64,000 nt of DNA from Cyclina sinensis (taxonomy: Eukaryota; Mollusca; Bivalvia; Venerida; Veneridae): NCBI GenBank assembly GCA_012932295.1, contig JAAONU010000014.1:21780011-21844010 (forward strand), read 5' to 3'. Shown here in pieces: positions 1 to 12,141 of this stretch (its first letter is position 1; each line of letters begins with the position of its first letter). The position numbers and the translations under genes are program-made. Below the pieces are notes generated by a model. The model was not told the origin of the DNA. It worked only from the letters and a program-made list of their open reading frames with translations, and searched no databases.

Positions 1-340
1 TTTCCTAGTATGTTTCAGAAACAGAAACAAGAAAAAAAAAGACATAATAAATTTTATCATACTGTAAATATTATTAATTTTATTACCCGTATAAAACCCG
101 TCATAAATTTAACCACACTTTAAATATTTGTTAATTTTATCACTCATATATTTATATACGCATTTAGACTGTATAGCGTGTAGTGATTACGATTTTTACA
201 ACAATAGAATAATTCATGTAAACATGTCAGCTCCCAGGATGTTCAGATTTCCTTCATTCATAGTGTTATTTATGATAATTTCTTTTATATATTTATCTTA
301 ATGCTGTGTTGTGTTTATTTATATATTATCAAGTTTTACC
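1..340. other. AT-rich noncoding stretch, nothing recognised
   Basis: This stretch is AT-rich with short homopolymers and frequent stops in all frames. I see no exon, promoter or repeat in it. Confidence 0.5.
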
Positions 341-1450
341 ATTCCATTCTTAGACACAAAAATCCCGGTCTAACTTTGATGTGTTTCTGGACAAGCATAA
401 AATATTTTTGCATTTCAATATGATGCAATTTAATTTTTGTCATAATAAAACTTCTGGTCATAAACGTATTGACATACCTTCACATAAGTATAGCATCATT
501 GTACCAATGTTTGCCTCAGCAGATCCTTGCACTATTGTAGTTTTTATCTATTCGAGAAGATTATGCAATAAAATAATAGACAAACATGTTTTTATGACGA
601 TAAGAAAGTGTTATTCATCTGATAATGATTGTTTGCATTTTCGTAAAAAGAATATTGCTCGTATTGTTACTGCAATTCATTATTTAGTTCAACTTCCTAT
701 AATCTGAATATAACAAAACATTTTGCGACTTAATAGTAAAAACGTTTCTGAAATAAAGAAAACACAAAAATATACACAAAACGCCGTGTCTAAACACATA
801 CCTTTCTACCATTCCTGCCAGGCTCACTGCACATTGGTGGGAATATCTCTGTTTATATACTTACAAAGTTGAAGGACTTTGACCTAGCTGATTTGAAAAG
901 AAAACAATAACACTTTGTTTCAATTGGTAGTTAGTCATTTAGACTGTGCATAAATATTTACGACCCTGGTGCAGTTTCTGTATTTGAAGTTTAGGTTATA
1001 AATACCATGTTGTCAGCATTTACCGGAAGAAAACAATACAGCCGGTCATCTCTTCGTCTGCCTTCAATGCACGAGCTTATATTAAGTACACGTGATGGTG
1101 TAAGTGTATATCCGAAGAAAGCCTATTCACTTGTCTCTTTTTCCGATTTCAATTTTCAATTTCGTTATCAATTATTCACATGATTACATTGAGTCATATG
1201 ACGCATACTTCGGGTTCCTGGAACAGCTTAAATCTAAAGAAAGCTGACAGGATTGTATTTGAACTTTATTTAATTGTTCTCCAGCTAAAAAAAACTCTCG
1301 TGTTGACCATGACTGTGATATATTTCTGTATTTGAAGAATGGTCAACACATAAATCATGTGACCAAAAAAACGCCTTTAACTATTTTGATCAAATGTTGA
1401 GCACCATTGGAAGCAAACCGGGCATAAAATCAGTTATACAAACACGATTA
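340..1450. repeat. Segmental duplicate S1, copy 1
   Basis: This block matches 27865-28815 in the same orientation with many substitutions and small indels. Clear landmarks are the stretch ending in 'gacataccttcac' (near 475 and 28000), the 'acacatacctttctac' stretch (near 798) and 'acttacaaagttgaagg' (near 860 and 28396). A 108-codon open frame at 381-707 lies inside it but is not kept open in the other copy, so I do not treat it as a gene. The block belongs to a larger duplication that also brought DUR3 and deamidase-like fragments to 0-7 kb. Confidence 0.65.
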
Positions 1451-1722
1451 AAATGACTTTGCGAATCAGTGTTAGTTTTAACTTCTTTCTGGATGACAAG
1501 ATCAGCAGCTTATTAACTGAAGTAATATTATCGTTATTTCTTGTTGTAGTGAGATCTTAACATCAAAGAAGATATCTTTACTTCACATTATGTCCATAAC
1601 GTAAAATGCATTAAGAAATAAAGTAACCGAAACCTTCAGGAGACGTTAATTAGATAAGTTCACTCTTAACAAAAATGATGTGCCCTAAGCATTTACTCAG
1701 AATCTTACAATACAAGTAAGCT

Positions 1723-2005
1723 TACAGGGGCGGATCTAGGATTTCAGGTTAGTGGGGGCGCAAAATGTTCGGACCAATTTGTGTCCGTTTTCTACCTCAT
1801 TTCAATGGTTGTGTTTATGCTAGAGTATACTGATTTGGCAATATCACAAGGGCTTCTGATTATTCAATTCAATGTTGAACAATAAATTATACATTATTTA
1901 AGACATACTCAAATTAGACCTACAATAACACCTATGGTCCGGGAATCTATGGCGCACCCGCCCGCCGGGTGCGCCCCCCCCCCTTGGAATCCGCTAGTGG
2001 CTTAG
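1723..2005. mobile_element. MITE-like element
   Basis: The segment begins 'caggggcggatctaggattt' and ends with the roughly complementary 'ggaatccgctagtgg' after a GC-rich tract and a run of about 13 C. The imperfect inverted ends sharing GCGGATY, the short length (about 280 bp) and the lack of an ORF suit a non-autonomous DNA element. I could not define a target site duplication, so the superfamily is unknown. Confidence 0.45.
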
Positions 2006-2790
2006 ATTAGTAAGTTACTTCTATTTAAAACCGTATAAAGCCATTGGAGTAAGAAGCCACAAAGAAGCTTAAGTTTAACAGACTGCAGAGTTGTAAACTA
2101 CTCAGAATATTTTTACTAGATGTTGTTATGGATTAGCACGTCATTCGGAATTTCTCAAAACGAGATGAGACTTAGAAGGAGTATTTAACTTGTTATTGTT
2201 TTAACTTGTCAGTGATTTATTCTTTTAGCTTGATTTTGTTTTTATTCTGTAGAATTTTGTTTTTGCATGACAGTTTAATACGTTATTTATTATATATTAG
2301 ATGCAATTGATGCCTCAAACGGTTTACTAGTAAATAGGTTCACAGATAGTTTAACGGTATTTTGCTAATTCTGTTGTGAACAGACTTGAATTTATTCATA
2401 ATAGACCTGATTGTTTACTATCTACAAACACCAATTAATTGCAGATTTCAATTGTTACATTATAAAATTCACCTTTTTTTCCCTTTCAAAGTGCTATACC
2501 GTAACGCGACGGTATAACTATATAGTATAAGATTTAAAGTAAATATTTGTAATATCACATGCGGCGATGGTGGTGACAGTAAAAGCGTTGGAAATATTTT
2601 GTTAACATGAGGGTCCAGAGTTCAAATCAGGCTGGAGCGAAAATATTTTTTTTATTCTATTTTGACTTTTATAATCAGTTTTGAAGTAAAATATTATGTT
2701 GTTATAATCTCACGGCATAGAGTTTGATAAATCTCTTGCTGACGATAGAACACGGATTAAGAAAATCATAAAGGATAAATAATCATATCG
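2006..2790. other. Noncoding stretch, nothing recognised
   Basis: AT-rich sequence with no convincing exon or repeat. A short motif at about 2835-2860 ('gaaactggactggcagaag') also occurs near 29605, placing the right edge inside the same duplication as the neighbouring blocks. Confidence 0.4.
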
Positions 2791-2891
2791 ATAATAAGAG
2801 AAAAAAACATGTAACTTTTGACTGCATGTTTCTTTTGGAGAAACTGGACTGGCAGAAGTAGGTACCATGTAAGATCAGCGGTTGCTTCTTT

Positions 2892-3478
2892 TTAACTAGT
2901 TTCAGCAGTAAGGCTTATGTCTTCCTTCTTCATGACATAACGCTTGTTTCCTTGGTACTGCCTCCAAATCTGGAAAACCTCTTGCAGAGGGGGTATGACT
3001 ACGACCAGTATAGTTGCTATAAGACACCTGTGCAGGCTGTGCTTGCAAACGGAGAGCCAGGTTCCTAATTGTTCTTCTGTTAGAACATCCTGAAAATTGG
3101 CCACAGCTGGAATGATGATCAGAGAAAAAAACATACATAGGATATTTCCTTTATTCTAGATACATTTAGTCCTTTTGAATACCGTCTCCATAAGCTTTGG
3201 GGTAAGAAATCTACCGGCATTTATTGACATTTAAACTTTATCAATTTTTCAATTTGAATATTTGCATTGAACTCCATTTTCTTATCATTTGACCCTTTAT
3301 CAAGAAGTGAAACAATAACGCTAACCAACGTACTTGTGATTAATCCAGACAGAAAACCTGTCAGTAGACTATACTCCTGGGCTGTGTTTGTGTAGAAATC
3401 AGACAATCCACCCTTATAGGTAGACCCATAAGCCAACATTCCAATAACAGAGCACACACATCCTATAACTCCACCTTG
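2892..3478 (-). pseudogene. DUR3: DUR3-like urea symporter, exon 10 relic
   Basis: This is a copy of the last exon of DUR3 copy B (32409-33094), read on the minus strand. It keeps the splice acceptor, the N-terminal part of the exon (the GMLAYGSTYKGGLSDFYTNT block) and the C-terminus ending at a TAA at 2892-2894. The middle is broken: about 150 nt between the NANIQIE and INAGRFLTP codons are lost and replaced by a few unrelated bases, giving a premature stop near 3221. The C-terminal half needs another frame change. No exons 1-9 lie upstream. Homology continues past the exon into copy B intron 9 as far as about 3672, so this arose by DNA duplication rather than retroposition. The near identity to copy B in the first part indicates a fairly recent copy or gene conversion. 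Confidence 0.85.
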
Positions 3479-3672
3479 AATATAAAATATATTGTCGAAT
3501 TTCATTCAGAAAATACTTTGTACAACAGCAAACTGGACGTTTATATTTAACTTCTGTGTTACATTGTATTTCAAATTTACCATAAAAATAACAAAGTACC
3601 TAAGACTATGCTAAAAGAGTAGATATTAAACATTGTTTTACATCTCGCACAACCTTACCTTTGTCTTACAAA
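3479..3672 (-). repeat. Duplicated DUR3 copy B intron 9 sequence
   Basis: The sequence upstream (minus strand) of the exon 10 relic aligns with copy B intron 9 at about 33095-33290. Shared landmarks are 'acttctgtgtta', 'aataacaaagtac' and 'tttgtcttacaaaa'. Retained intron sequence shows that the relic is a genomic segment and not a processed copy. Confidence 0.7.
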
Positions 3673-3689
3673 ATGAAACATTTAGTAGT

Positions 3690-4231
3690 CGTTCAAATTT
3701 TCACTATTATAGATATACCTCTCTTCACACAAGGGAAGGGCCGTCTTATAATACTGATAGAGCTTAAGGCCTGTTTTGCTTATTATGTATTTCAGAATGT
3801 TAGCATTGGATACTGTTGTATATTTCATGCATTTAAATATATTAAAACTAAAACCTTTGGAAGTAAGTACACAGTATCATTTTTAACGTTTTCATAACAT
3901 TTTTATTACTGCTATAAAATAGTTATCAAATTTCACATCGCGTCGATATTAAGACGGATAATATGCATTTGAAATCGCTCACACCCTTGATCTGTTAAAC
4001 AATTTACTTAAAGTTTGCAGCCATTTTACCAATTTCCTTTTCCTCCTGTACTGTCTCAAAATCTGTATACACGACCGTGAAATCTTCAGTCAAAGCAAAA
4101 GTTAAAATGTTCATAGGATGCAGGAACAATCAACTCCATAGACATTTTATAGGATACAATATACAAATTCACAATCATATGACGCTCTTTTAATAGTACT
4201 CATTTACTTTGATTTAAAGTACATTTTTACT
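3690..4231 (-). repeat. Third copy of the inverted-repeat flank sequence
   Basis: This noncoding stretch aligns with 43640-44216 in the same orientation and with 47196-47690 inverted. Landmarks are 'cctctcttcacacaaggg', 'cctgttttgctta', 'tatttcagaatgtt', 'tgtctcaaaatctgt' and 'cgaccgtgaaat'. It is the downstream flank of the deamidase-like relics in all three places. Confidence 0.65.
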
Positions 4232-4922
4232 ACACTAGCTTGAAAAGACGTAACAACGCTCGACAGGGGCATGTAAGGTTACAACATTAATACATATTTG
4301 TTGATGCCCCTTGGTACCTTGTTAGAAAAGGATGTAGTGACCCTGTTCGAAATCATAAATGTTCCTAAAGTAATAGTATCCTGCTTCTTCTATGCCTGAA
4401 CGATAATTGTTTCTTGCTAATCGCCATTTAATTTGTTACCTAAAGTAAATATTTGTACTTTGAAATTCTTCTTCAAGCACTATTATGGCTTAATGCTGAT
4501 TGAAGTCGTATTTAGACGCAGGTCGAAAAGGTATTTGGGATGATGCTCAGGTTGCATGACGAGCTTAGTCTCCTGAAAAACATAACTAATGCCTGTTCAA
4601 GTCGCTGTTACACACAGCCCCGTGTGATACATGGAAGAACTGTTTACGAGCTAGTGTCAAAGTTTCATTAAGGTCTAGTTGAAGAAGAACTGTTCAATTT
4701 TAACCGGTGCAGGAAATGATTCAGACGTTAAGAAATAGTTAAACAAGGTTTTTTTTTTCATTTTACACTCAAACGTCTCCTAGATGTGCTTTGGTTGCTC
4801 TTTGACCCACTTACATACATCGATTTTTGCAGTCATGTCTGCATTCAGTTGATATACGTCTTTGTAGTGGATTACCGTCAGGATATTTATCACATTTTGA
4901 GTATCATTAACTCGTATTCACA
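4232..4922 (-). pseudogene. Deamidase-like gene relic, copy 1
   Basis: Read on the minus strand, this block aligns with most of exon 2 of the intact gene at 25910-26811, from about 25975 to 26735. Shared stretches include the segments over 'acaacgctcgacaggggcatgt', 'accctgttcgaaatcat', 'ttcaagcactattatggc' and 'ttacactcaaacgtctcc'. Frames are broken many times, and the stretch matching the LSGC motif (near 4560-4585) has decayed so the catalytic cysteine is not preserved. The signal-peptide exon is not visible. It sits just upstream, in minus-strand terms, of a DUR3 exon 10 relic. Confidence 0.7.
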
Positions 4923-5760
4923 ACAACCAGCGTCTTCAACAGATGCAGTGTGAGGCCATATTATTTCCTCTCTTTTTTGTTAAACGGCGTTCTCCGATAC
5001 TTCTATTCATTGGACATTTTTTGTTCAAGCAAATGTCTGCGTATAATCTACTAAATTCATTGATTTTATTTTGGAACATTAAACATGCACTTTTTTTAAC
5101 AGAAAGCTGTCCCTGACGTGTGCCATTTAGCTTTAAATAATTAAAGCGGTTGAAGAGCGTCAATACGTCAACATGAAACGATAACATAAACAAATTCTAA
5201 AACTAGTATATCAGCTATCTTTGAAAAGGCGCAGAATCACAAATGTCATGAACATCTTAAAATTAACAGTGATTGTTGTTTTGGTGCCTTACAGAAATAA
5301 ATTCCTCATTTTAATTATCTTATTGTATTTATTTAGTCGTTTATTTGTCATTGCATTCTGTTTGAGCAAGTACCACAGTCAGAAAAATACACACACGTTT
5401 CTGTTAATATTAAGGAAGCGATATTTTGTCGGCCGACCATGAATATCTCAAAAACTTTGTTACAGCCCGAATTGAAGGACAAACGTATATATACTAACTA
5501 ATCTGAAAAACATTGACCGGTGAATAATTAAGATATATGTCTAAATTTTAGTTAGTACTTAGTCATTTCCGTCCACGTATCTGCAAAGATATATTTGCAT
5601 ATGTAACTATGGCCTAGGCAAATTTCCTGTAAAGCTGTCAATATCACTTTCTGATAAGACTGCATGACAAGTGTGGATGGTATTGTATAAGTACACAATA
5701 ATATGTTAACTACATGACATAAGTGTTGATCGTATGTTGATCCCATGACAACTCATCAAT
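4923..5760. other. Noncoding stretch partly shared with 44.5-45.0 kb
   Basis: Small open frames here (for example 4936-5193 minus) resemble no known protein. Scattered similarity to 44500-44950 suggests this is the decayed upstream flank of the deamidase-like relic. Confidence 0.35.
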
Positions 5761-5850
5761 TTCTATTTCTTTGTTATTCCGGCCGATGAGACTGCTTCTC
5801 TTGACATGTTTCTCTGATGCTTTTTGTACTGGAGACAATCAAACTGATTT
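5755..5850. repeat. Short block shared with 44975-45062
   Basis: 'ctatttctttgttattc' followed by similar sequence through 'catgtttctctg' occurs here and at 44978-45062 in the same orientation. At 45 kb it abuts the DUR3 exon 7 relic. Here the DUR3 part is missing, so the duplicated segment was cut or lost at this point. Confidence 0.55.
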
Positions 5851-5939
5851 TCTAATAAGAAAACATGTTCCCTTTTACATTGAAATTTTTCAAAATGTTT
5901 CCGCTGGTATATCGATTCGGCTTTGAACTATGAACAGGC

Positions 5940-6530
5940 TCTTCTTGTAGCTTAATCAACGTTAAGACGAAATTCTCCTCTGAAAAACTGCTTCATAATA
6001 TTGATGAAATGTTGTGCGTCATTTTCTAAGAATATGTCAAATACTTTGGACTCATGAATTCTACTCTATTGTAGTCCGTTTTTAAAAAAGCGTTCTACCA
6101 GCTAAAAAACATGTATTATATCTCAGTTTGCTACAATGATAAGACCGCATGTTACAGTGCACATTTCTCGGTAAGCACATTACAGGAAAATTTAAGGTTG
6201 ATGTGCCTTGGAAGAAGCACGTTTGTAAGAAACTACATATACATTGTCGTATAAATGAGAAATTGGATAAGCATGTAACTTTGAATTCACAACAAAAACT
6301 ACTAAGGAAGAGCACGTCTTTCATGTTTCTATATAGACCGGACAACGGAGCAGCACGTTACTAAAATCTTTATAATAGATTCTACTTTGCATAAACATCT
6401 TCTTCAGAATTTCGCAGAAGATATGACATATAAAAGGTTCGTTTCGTTCTTTGTTACTTTCTGAATAAAAAAATATATTTTTCTCTGACTGAAAGGAAAT
6501 TTCTCCTATTGAATTACGAATTTGCATGAC
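5940..6530. repeat. Segmental duplicate S2, copy 1
   Basis: This block resembles 30110-30520 in the same orientation. Landmarks are 'actcatgaattctactctattgtagtccg' against the similar stretch near 30165, 'accggacaacggagca' (6337) against 'atcggacaacggagca' (30476), and 'tttgcatgacg'. No gene is visible. Open frames of 70-90 codons in it are not conserved in the partner. Confidence 0.55.
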
Positions 6531-7978
6531 GGTTAGAAAATGTACAAGTGATTCTTTAAAATTTGAAATGTCTTAGATAGTCATAACCTAATTTCGTTAT
6601 ATTAATCTGGGAACAGACTTTTATCAGGTTTGCTATGTACATTAATAGAGAAAAATTTTCTTTTTATTTTATGCCAACACGTCAAAAATGGGTATTTTAT
6701 GACATTTTTACTCAGGGCCTTCAATAAATTCCCCATGGTGAGCCCCAAATCAGTTAATGCGTACTTTGGTTACTCCACACAAAAAAGTGCAGACAATCTT
6801 CAATACATATGATAACTTTACTTCTGCTGAAATAAACTGAATACACTTTCATCAAATAACATTTATTTTTGTCTACACAGTTTATCAATATTTATTGAAT
6901 TTTAGCCATACATACTTTAATTATAAAAGCGGATTAATACCGAGTAATATTCAATCAATTGAATTGAAAGTCGGCCATATTGGATATTGTCCATGTGAGT
7001 TATGTTAACAAATCAGACATTTTAAATAATTTATGGCGAATTTCATCATTGTTCACAACTAGTTAGGCTCAGGAATTCAATATTATAACTGGATTTAACA
7101 AGGTAAATAAATTTCACTCGCTGTCACTGTCTGAAATACAGCGGATTCTCTTGTATTTACGTGGTGGGGAAAAGTAGTTCTGGCACAAATAGTGGATTAT
7201 CAAAATGGTAATTTCACTGATTCAAAACAGTGGATTATCACTTTTATCTCACTGATATTTCCCTATATTTCATTGGTAGGCATAAAATAAATGTAGTTAA
7301 ATTTTTCCAGTCATGGAGATATTAAATGGCTTGGAAAATAGTCTCGGTTAATTAATTGTAGTGATATCCGAACCTTGGGTAAATATTGTGAAAGATTTTC
7401 ATTGTTTTGTTTTTGTTGTTGCTTGTTTTTTTAGTTTTTAATACTAACATTCATTTTTTAACATAAGGTGTACTTTCTACTCTGTTTACGAGCGCTGTTT
7501 GCAAAGACGTATTAAGGACAATAAACAAATGAAATATTTTCATCTTAAGGAAAGACGTGTTGATATTTTTTTCCAAATTAAACAAATCAAACGAAATAGC
7601 AAACAACAATTTTCCGTGCAGACTAATCATGGTCTGGATTATTCGCTATACAGCCGGTAAATTTTCAATAAGCATCCCCATAAACAATCAATGGTTCTGC
7701 CCAAATTGGAAGATGGACAAATCCATTTTAGATATTTATATTGGTAAGGGTTAATTACATAGTTACATAAGTCCTAATGTTAAATGATTGAAATCACTAC
7801 TGATACGTCATGGCAATATTTTGTGTTGTTCAGTATTCTCATGTAGTAAAAATGCTTTCTCCGCATGTACACAGTAGTCTAGCTAAACATAACACTTCAA
7901 AATGTAAGATAAAAGTAAGATACCGAAAGCTGAACGAAATTTCTACTTTGTCTTTACAATTTTTTAATTTCATTTCAG
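6531..7978. other. Noncoding stretch, nothing firm
   Basis: AT-rich sequence. Around 7180-7235 the motif 'agtggattatca' occurs twice within about 45 bp in an otherwise unremarkable context, perhaps the edge of an old transposon. I see no exon that I can support. Confidence 0.4.
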
Positions 7979-8203
7979 GAACATGTTACACCTAAATATC
8001 TTGTTGTGAACCACTGTTCCTTTGTATTCAGTTCAGCAAATGCCCTGAAACACGAACATGACCTTGCCTGTGACAGTAGAAGAAATACCAATGTTCTTAA
8101 CACAATAGAAGCAAAGGTCTTTGGAACTACATGGGAGTACAATGATGCTACACTTTTCAAGAATATTGAGCTGATAGTGACTGTAAATTTAAATAATATA
8201 TAA
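7979..8203 (+). pseudogene. Isolated open exon-like segment, unrecognised
   Basis: A good splice acceptor (pyrimidine tract then 'catttcag') at 7978 opens a frame of 74 codons ending at a TAA at 8201-8203. The composition looks coding (charged, mixed residues around HEHDLACDSRRNTN), but I do not recognise a family and find no partner exons nearby. It could be the last exon of a decayed gene or part of an old transposon together with the segment at 8717-8953. Confidence 0.25.
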
Positions 8204-8716
8204 CAAACATGCAGGATTGCATCAGAAATAATAGTTCTTTGTAAATGGAACCAAGTCTTTTAAGAAAGCAAAATCAAAATGACAACTGCAGCAAGAAATG
8301 TTACCTGCTTACACATTTATGATATACATTATTTGATATAGAATGATGAATTATAAACAAAATCAATATTAATATATTTATATTATTTTATGTTATTCAG
8401 TCGAGAGTAAATGGATCTGAAAATGAAAAGAATGACACAAAATGATGTGTTATTTTGTCATTTTTGTTGACAGGCATAGATAAATGCACTTGTCAGTTCT
8501 ACTTCCAGGTAGAGAAAGCAAGGCATGATACTCTGGAATGGAAGCAACATGTCATTATTTATAAATATAATATTTAAAAAAAATCAAAATCTTGCCAGGA
8601 TGGACAAAATGTGTAGCGTGTCTGAAAATGACACCCTTGATACATTGAAGTAGGATTGGAATATTTTGCCACAAAAGTACAGTGAAGATCGAGTGAACTT
8701 TTTTGTTAAGTGAGAG

Positions 8717-8953
8717 TTGAACTGGCATATTTCAGTTATAGTCTTTCAAAGGAATAGTTTCACATATGAACAGACAGCCCATCAGAATTCTGCAGTACCA
8801 GCAAATATTATCAAATACGTTGTGAGGAATGTGAATCGATGGTCACCTAACATAAACACAGTTCATCTCTTCTCTGACATTGCTGGTTACTATAAAAGCA
8901 GAACTACCATAAGCTTCATTCACAAGAACTTTAATGATGTTCTCAAATCATAA
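8717..8953 (+). pseudogene. Transposon-like or orphan-family protein fragment
   Basis: This open frame contains INTVHLFSDIAGYYKSR followed by ISFIHKNFND. It recalls the 'FSDGxxxQFKNRxxxxFL' motif of large uncharacterised invertebrate protein families that spread like mobile elements. Here the usual G and QF of that motif are replaced (DIAGYYK), and the frame starts and stops abruptly, so it is at best a relic. The assignment rests on remembered motif shape only. Confidence 0.3.
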
Positions 8954-9400
8954 AACATTTCAGAAGCTCATAATGATAAAAATGATACTGCGAAATAATT
9001 TTAGATAACTTAGCTCGAATCAAAAATAATATAGAGAAACAATTATACCATTTTCTTATTTTGGCATGAATAATTAAGTGATGTATTTGAGTTCGATGTG
9101 ATTTTATTTTTATTTTTACTCTTCTTTGTCATATGTTGATATGGGTGACATAAATATTTTGAACCATTGTTGAATATAGATATAGCTATTATCTGTACAC
9201 TTTTTTCAAGCTTATAGGAAACCCTTTCAACGTTAGTTAACACGTTATACATTTCTTTAGATGAGTAAGAAAAGGTCGACAAGAGGGTCACGATGACCCT
9301 AGTAAACTCAGCTGAGTATATTTGCTAAGAAAGAAGAGCTATGTAATGTATTTATCATCAAAACAATAAAAAACAGAAAGAACTAAACAATGGACATAAT
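8954..9400. other. Noncoding stretch, nothing recognised
   Basis: No exon, RNA gene or repeat that I can support. Confidence 0.4.
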
Positions 9401-10320
9401 TTAAACAATATTGGTAAAGTCCACTCGACGATGCTTCAAACAAAATTTAAGAAGTCACAGTTTGTATTTTCGGACAAGATTCTTTTAAGATAATTTTTCT
9501 CTATAAGCATTTGTAAAACATCTCCACTCCAGGATGGAGCCAAAATTAACCCAAGGGGCAAAACTTGAACACCCTGGGTAGAGGTCTAAATGGCTATGCT
9601 TCATGAAAAATATTCAGAACTCTGGATGTTGTGGAGAAGAAGAAATTTGAAGATTTACAAATATATGTTATGTCATGTCATGTCATGTCTTTTTATGTTA
9701 CATATGCGATGCTTTGTGTACGGTCAAATGTTACTCAAATAAACTTGTAAGGGTCTGCCAGATAATGCGACACATCAAATTTCAAAAGTCTTGACTTGCG
9801 GTTTCAGACAAGAAAAAAGATATTCCCTATACAGATCAATGTAAAATATCCGACTGACCTCAGGGGACAGTCAAAAATGACTTCAGGGCTGTTTTACTTT
9901 TCAAGTTTGTTTGATCTTCAAAAAGGTTAACTAGACAATGCTTCTCATTAAATTTCAAAATTAATGGCCTTTTGGTTTCATACAGCATAAATTAAAAAAA
10001 TTTTCTTATAAATTTCTGTGTAAAACCAGTGACCCTAAGGGCCGGACTTTAAAAGGCTTAAGGGATAAAATTTGAAAAGACTTCTTAGAATACCGCTAGG
10101 TAATGCTGCACAACGAATTTGAAAAGTTTAGCGGTTAAGCGGCTTTTGACAATGAGATCTTAAAAGAGTTTCTATATATAGGCCTATGTCATTCATCTGA
10201 CCATGGAATATCTAGCATGAAAAGATTTCGAAATAAGTTAGCACAAATTGTCATCATATCGAGATGACGCGTCGCGTACATCTCGCTGGTGCGTGTCTAA
10301 AAGGTCAAGTTGACTTTTAA
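9400..10320. repeat. Dispersed repeat, left part
   Basis: This sequence shares phrases with 12142-12930, notably 'aatggccttttggtttcatacagcataa' (near 9963 and 12789), and with 40600-41000. It reads as a degenerate repeat with recurring 'gaccttcaggggac'-type phrases. The TTAA-flanked element at 10321 is inserted in it. No ORF survives. Confidence 0.5.
9664..9690 (+). repeat. (TGTCA)n short tandem repeat
   Basis: About four copies of 'tgtca' lie in a row within the dispersed repeat. Confidence 0.7.
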
Positions 10321-12137
10321 AGGTCATGTGACACAACTATAGCAACTTTGTCTATTCAAAATAATCATAATGTACTGATTAAAATGGTTTAATTGCGAAA
10401 TTAAGAAAATATTGCTTTTGATAAGAAAAAACGTGTTTTTGATGATCGGCTGTTTCCGTTTCGACATCGGTAGTTTCCGCTTCAATGTTTGGCTGTGACG
10501 TAGATTTATCCCTAATGTACCAGGCAGTAGTGCAGAATTACACTGCTCATAACATATCCGTTTATAAATGAAAAAAATAACACTAAACCACAAGTGCAAG
10601 AAACACGATAAAGGCACACTTATAAAAATAACATGCTAAAAATTGTAAATTAAATAAAATAATGTGATTACTTCTCGATTTTTATAAGTAAATTCCAACT
10701 TTGTGTCGGGAGAACAGGTTGTAACTTTACCTTAATAAATATTAGTAAATATTCCAATTTCTTCCATGTTGTGGTTCTATATAAAACTATCTCCTCCACG
10801 TTTTAACATGCTGCGTAACCCTTCCTCACTTGATGTTTACGTCATAAACAAATTCTTTTTCATTTAAGTGTAGTAAAATTGGGATATTGTTTGAAAAATT
10901 ATAATATGGCATGTCCATTAAGTAGAAATTTGTGTCTGCTTATAAATACATATCCTATGAAATGTCAAAGATCCATAAATCACGCCTTATACTGTGGGAT
11001 TTATGCAAATTAACCTGACCTAATGGGACCCTTGTATATTCTGCATAGCTGTCAAAACAAAGCAATTGACTTTTTTTATGACCCAATCAATGATAAAGTT
11101 GAGACAAATAGCAAAATTTTATTGCAAGTGATCTTACAAATTGATTGAATTACTTTTGATCAGTCAAACTTGTGAAAACATTATATAATCGTTTGTTCCA
11201 ATTAACATGTCTGAATGATTTTTAGCTTACACATTTTAATTAGATAATTAAATGTAATGGGTCTATTTATGATGAAAATAAAAATCATTCCACTTCTAAA
11301 TGTGAACAAATTAAAAAAAAATGTGTTTGTGATATGATTTTGACATAGCTCTTAGGGCTTCTTCATATTATTTGTCCTTTGATCATTATTGTTTTGTTTT
11401 TAAAAAAAATGTAGAATGAATAAGCCCCCCCCCCAAAAAAAAAAAAAATGATATGCAGTTATAATGAAAAAAGTCATAGATCTAGTCAAAGATAACTTAC
11501 ACGTTCCTCAGGCAAAATATACCACAGACAAATAATCAACACATCACTGTAAGGAGAATGTTTTTGGAAAAAAATCTCTCGGCTGGAGTTAGTTAATCAA
11601 GTCTTCCAAAAATTTGCATCGGATAAAAATAAGCATGATCAAAATCTTTTTGGATCAATTACTTGAAAAATATCTCTAGATATTTTCACTGATGTATCTT
11701 TTAATTCTATAACCATGATTAAACTATAGCTGCACTGTATAATATTGCTCATTGGCTTCGTAATTCCATCAAAATTTCAAATTATTTATTCAAAAAATCT
11801 TCAATGTATATACATAATGCTAGCTTAACTTGTTCAATTTTGTTTTCTTTTTTACTATATTCAGTCTACATTTTCACTTTCCATCATAATTTAAGTTTTT
11901 GTTAACAATCCAGACAGCTGTGTCAAGTTGCAAGGGATAAATGTGTGTCACTTCCGGTTTCGCTAGAGACAGATGCGCGCGACCAAGTGCGCAAAAATAT
12001 GGATTTTTATTTGCTATAAAAGCATCTTTAAGATGAAAATTACCTGCGGAATTTTGTAAACTGTCATAGTTAGATGTATAGTTTTCGCTCATGATCATAA
12101 GAAAATTTCGAGGTCAAAAATTCGTGTCAAATGACCT
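10321..12137 (+). mobile_element. TTAA-flanked non-autonomous DNA transposon, copy 1
   Basis: The element is about 1.82 kb and starts AGGTCATGTGACAC. It ends with the inverted GTGTCAAATGACCT. Both ends are bordered by TTAA (10317-10320 and 12138-12141), as for piggyBac-type insertions. A second copy lies inverted at 57984-59851 with the same ends and the same TTAA borders. No transposase ORF is present; the longest frames are short and not shared. The interior holds a run of C next to a run of A at 11425-11450. Assignment to piggyBac rests on the TTAA only, because the terminal bases are not the usual CCC/CCT type. Confidence 0.75.
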
Positions 12138-12141
12138 TTAA

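Noticed and set aside
381..707. 108-codon open frame
   Set aside because: It lies in duplicated noncoding DNA; the partner copy near 27.9 kb does not keep the frame and no domain is recognisable.
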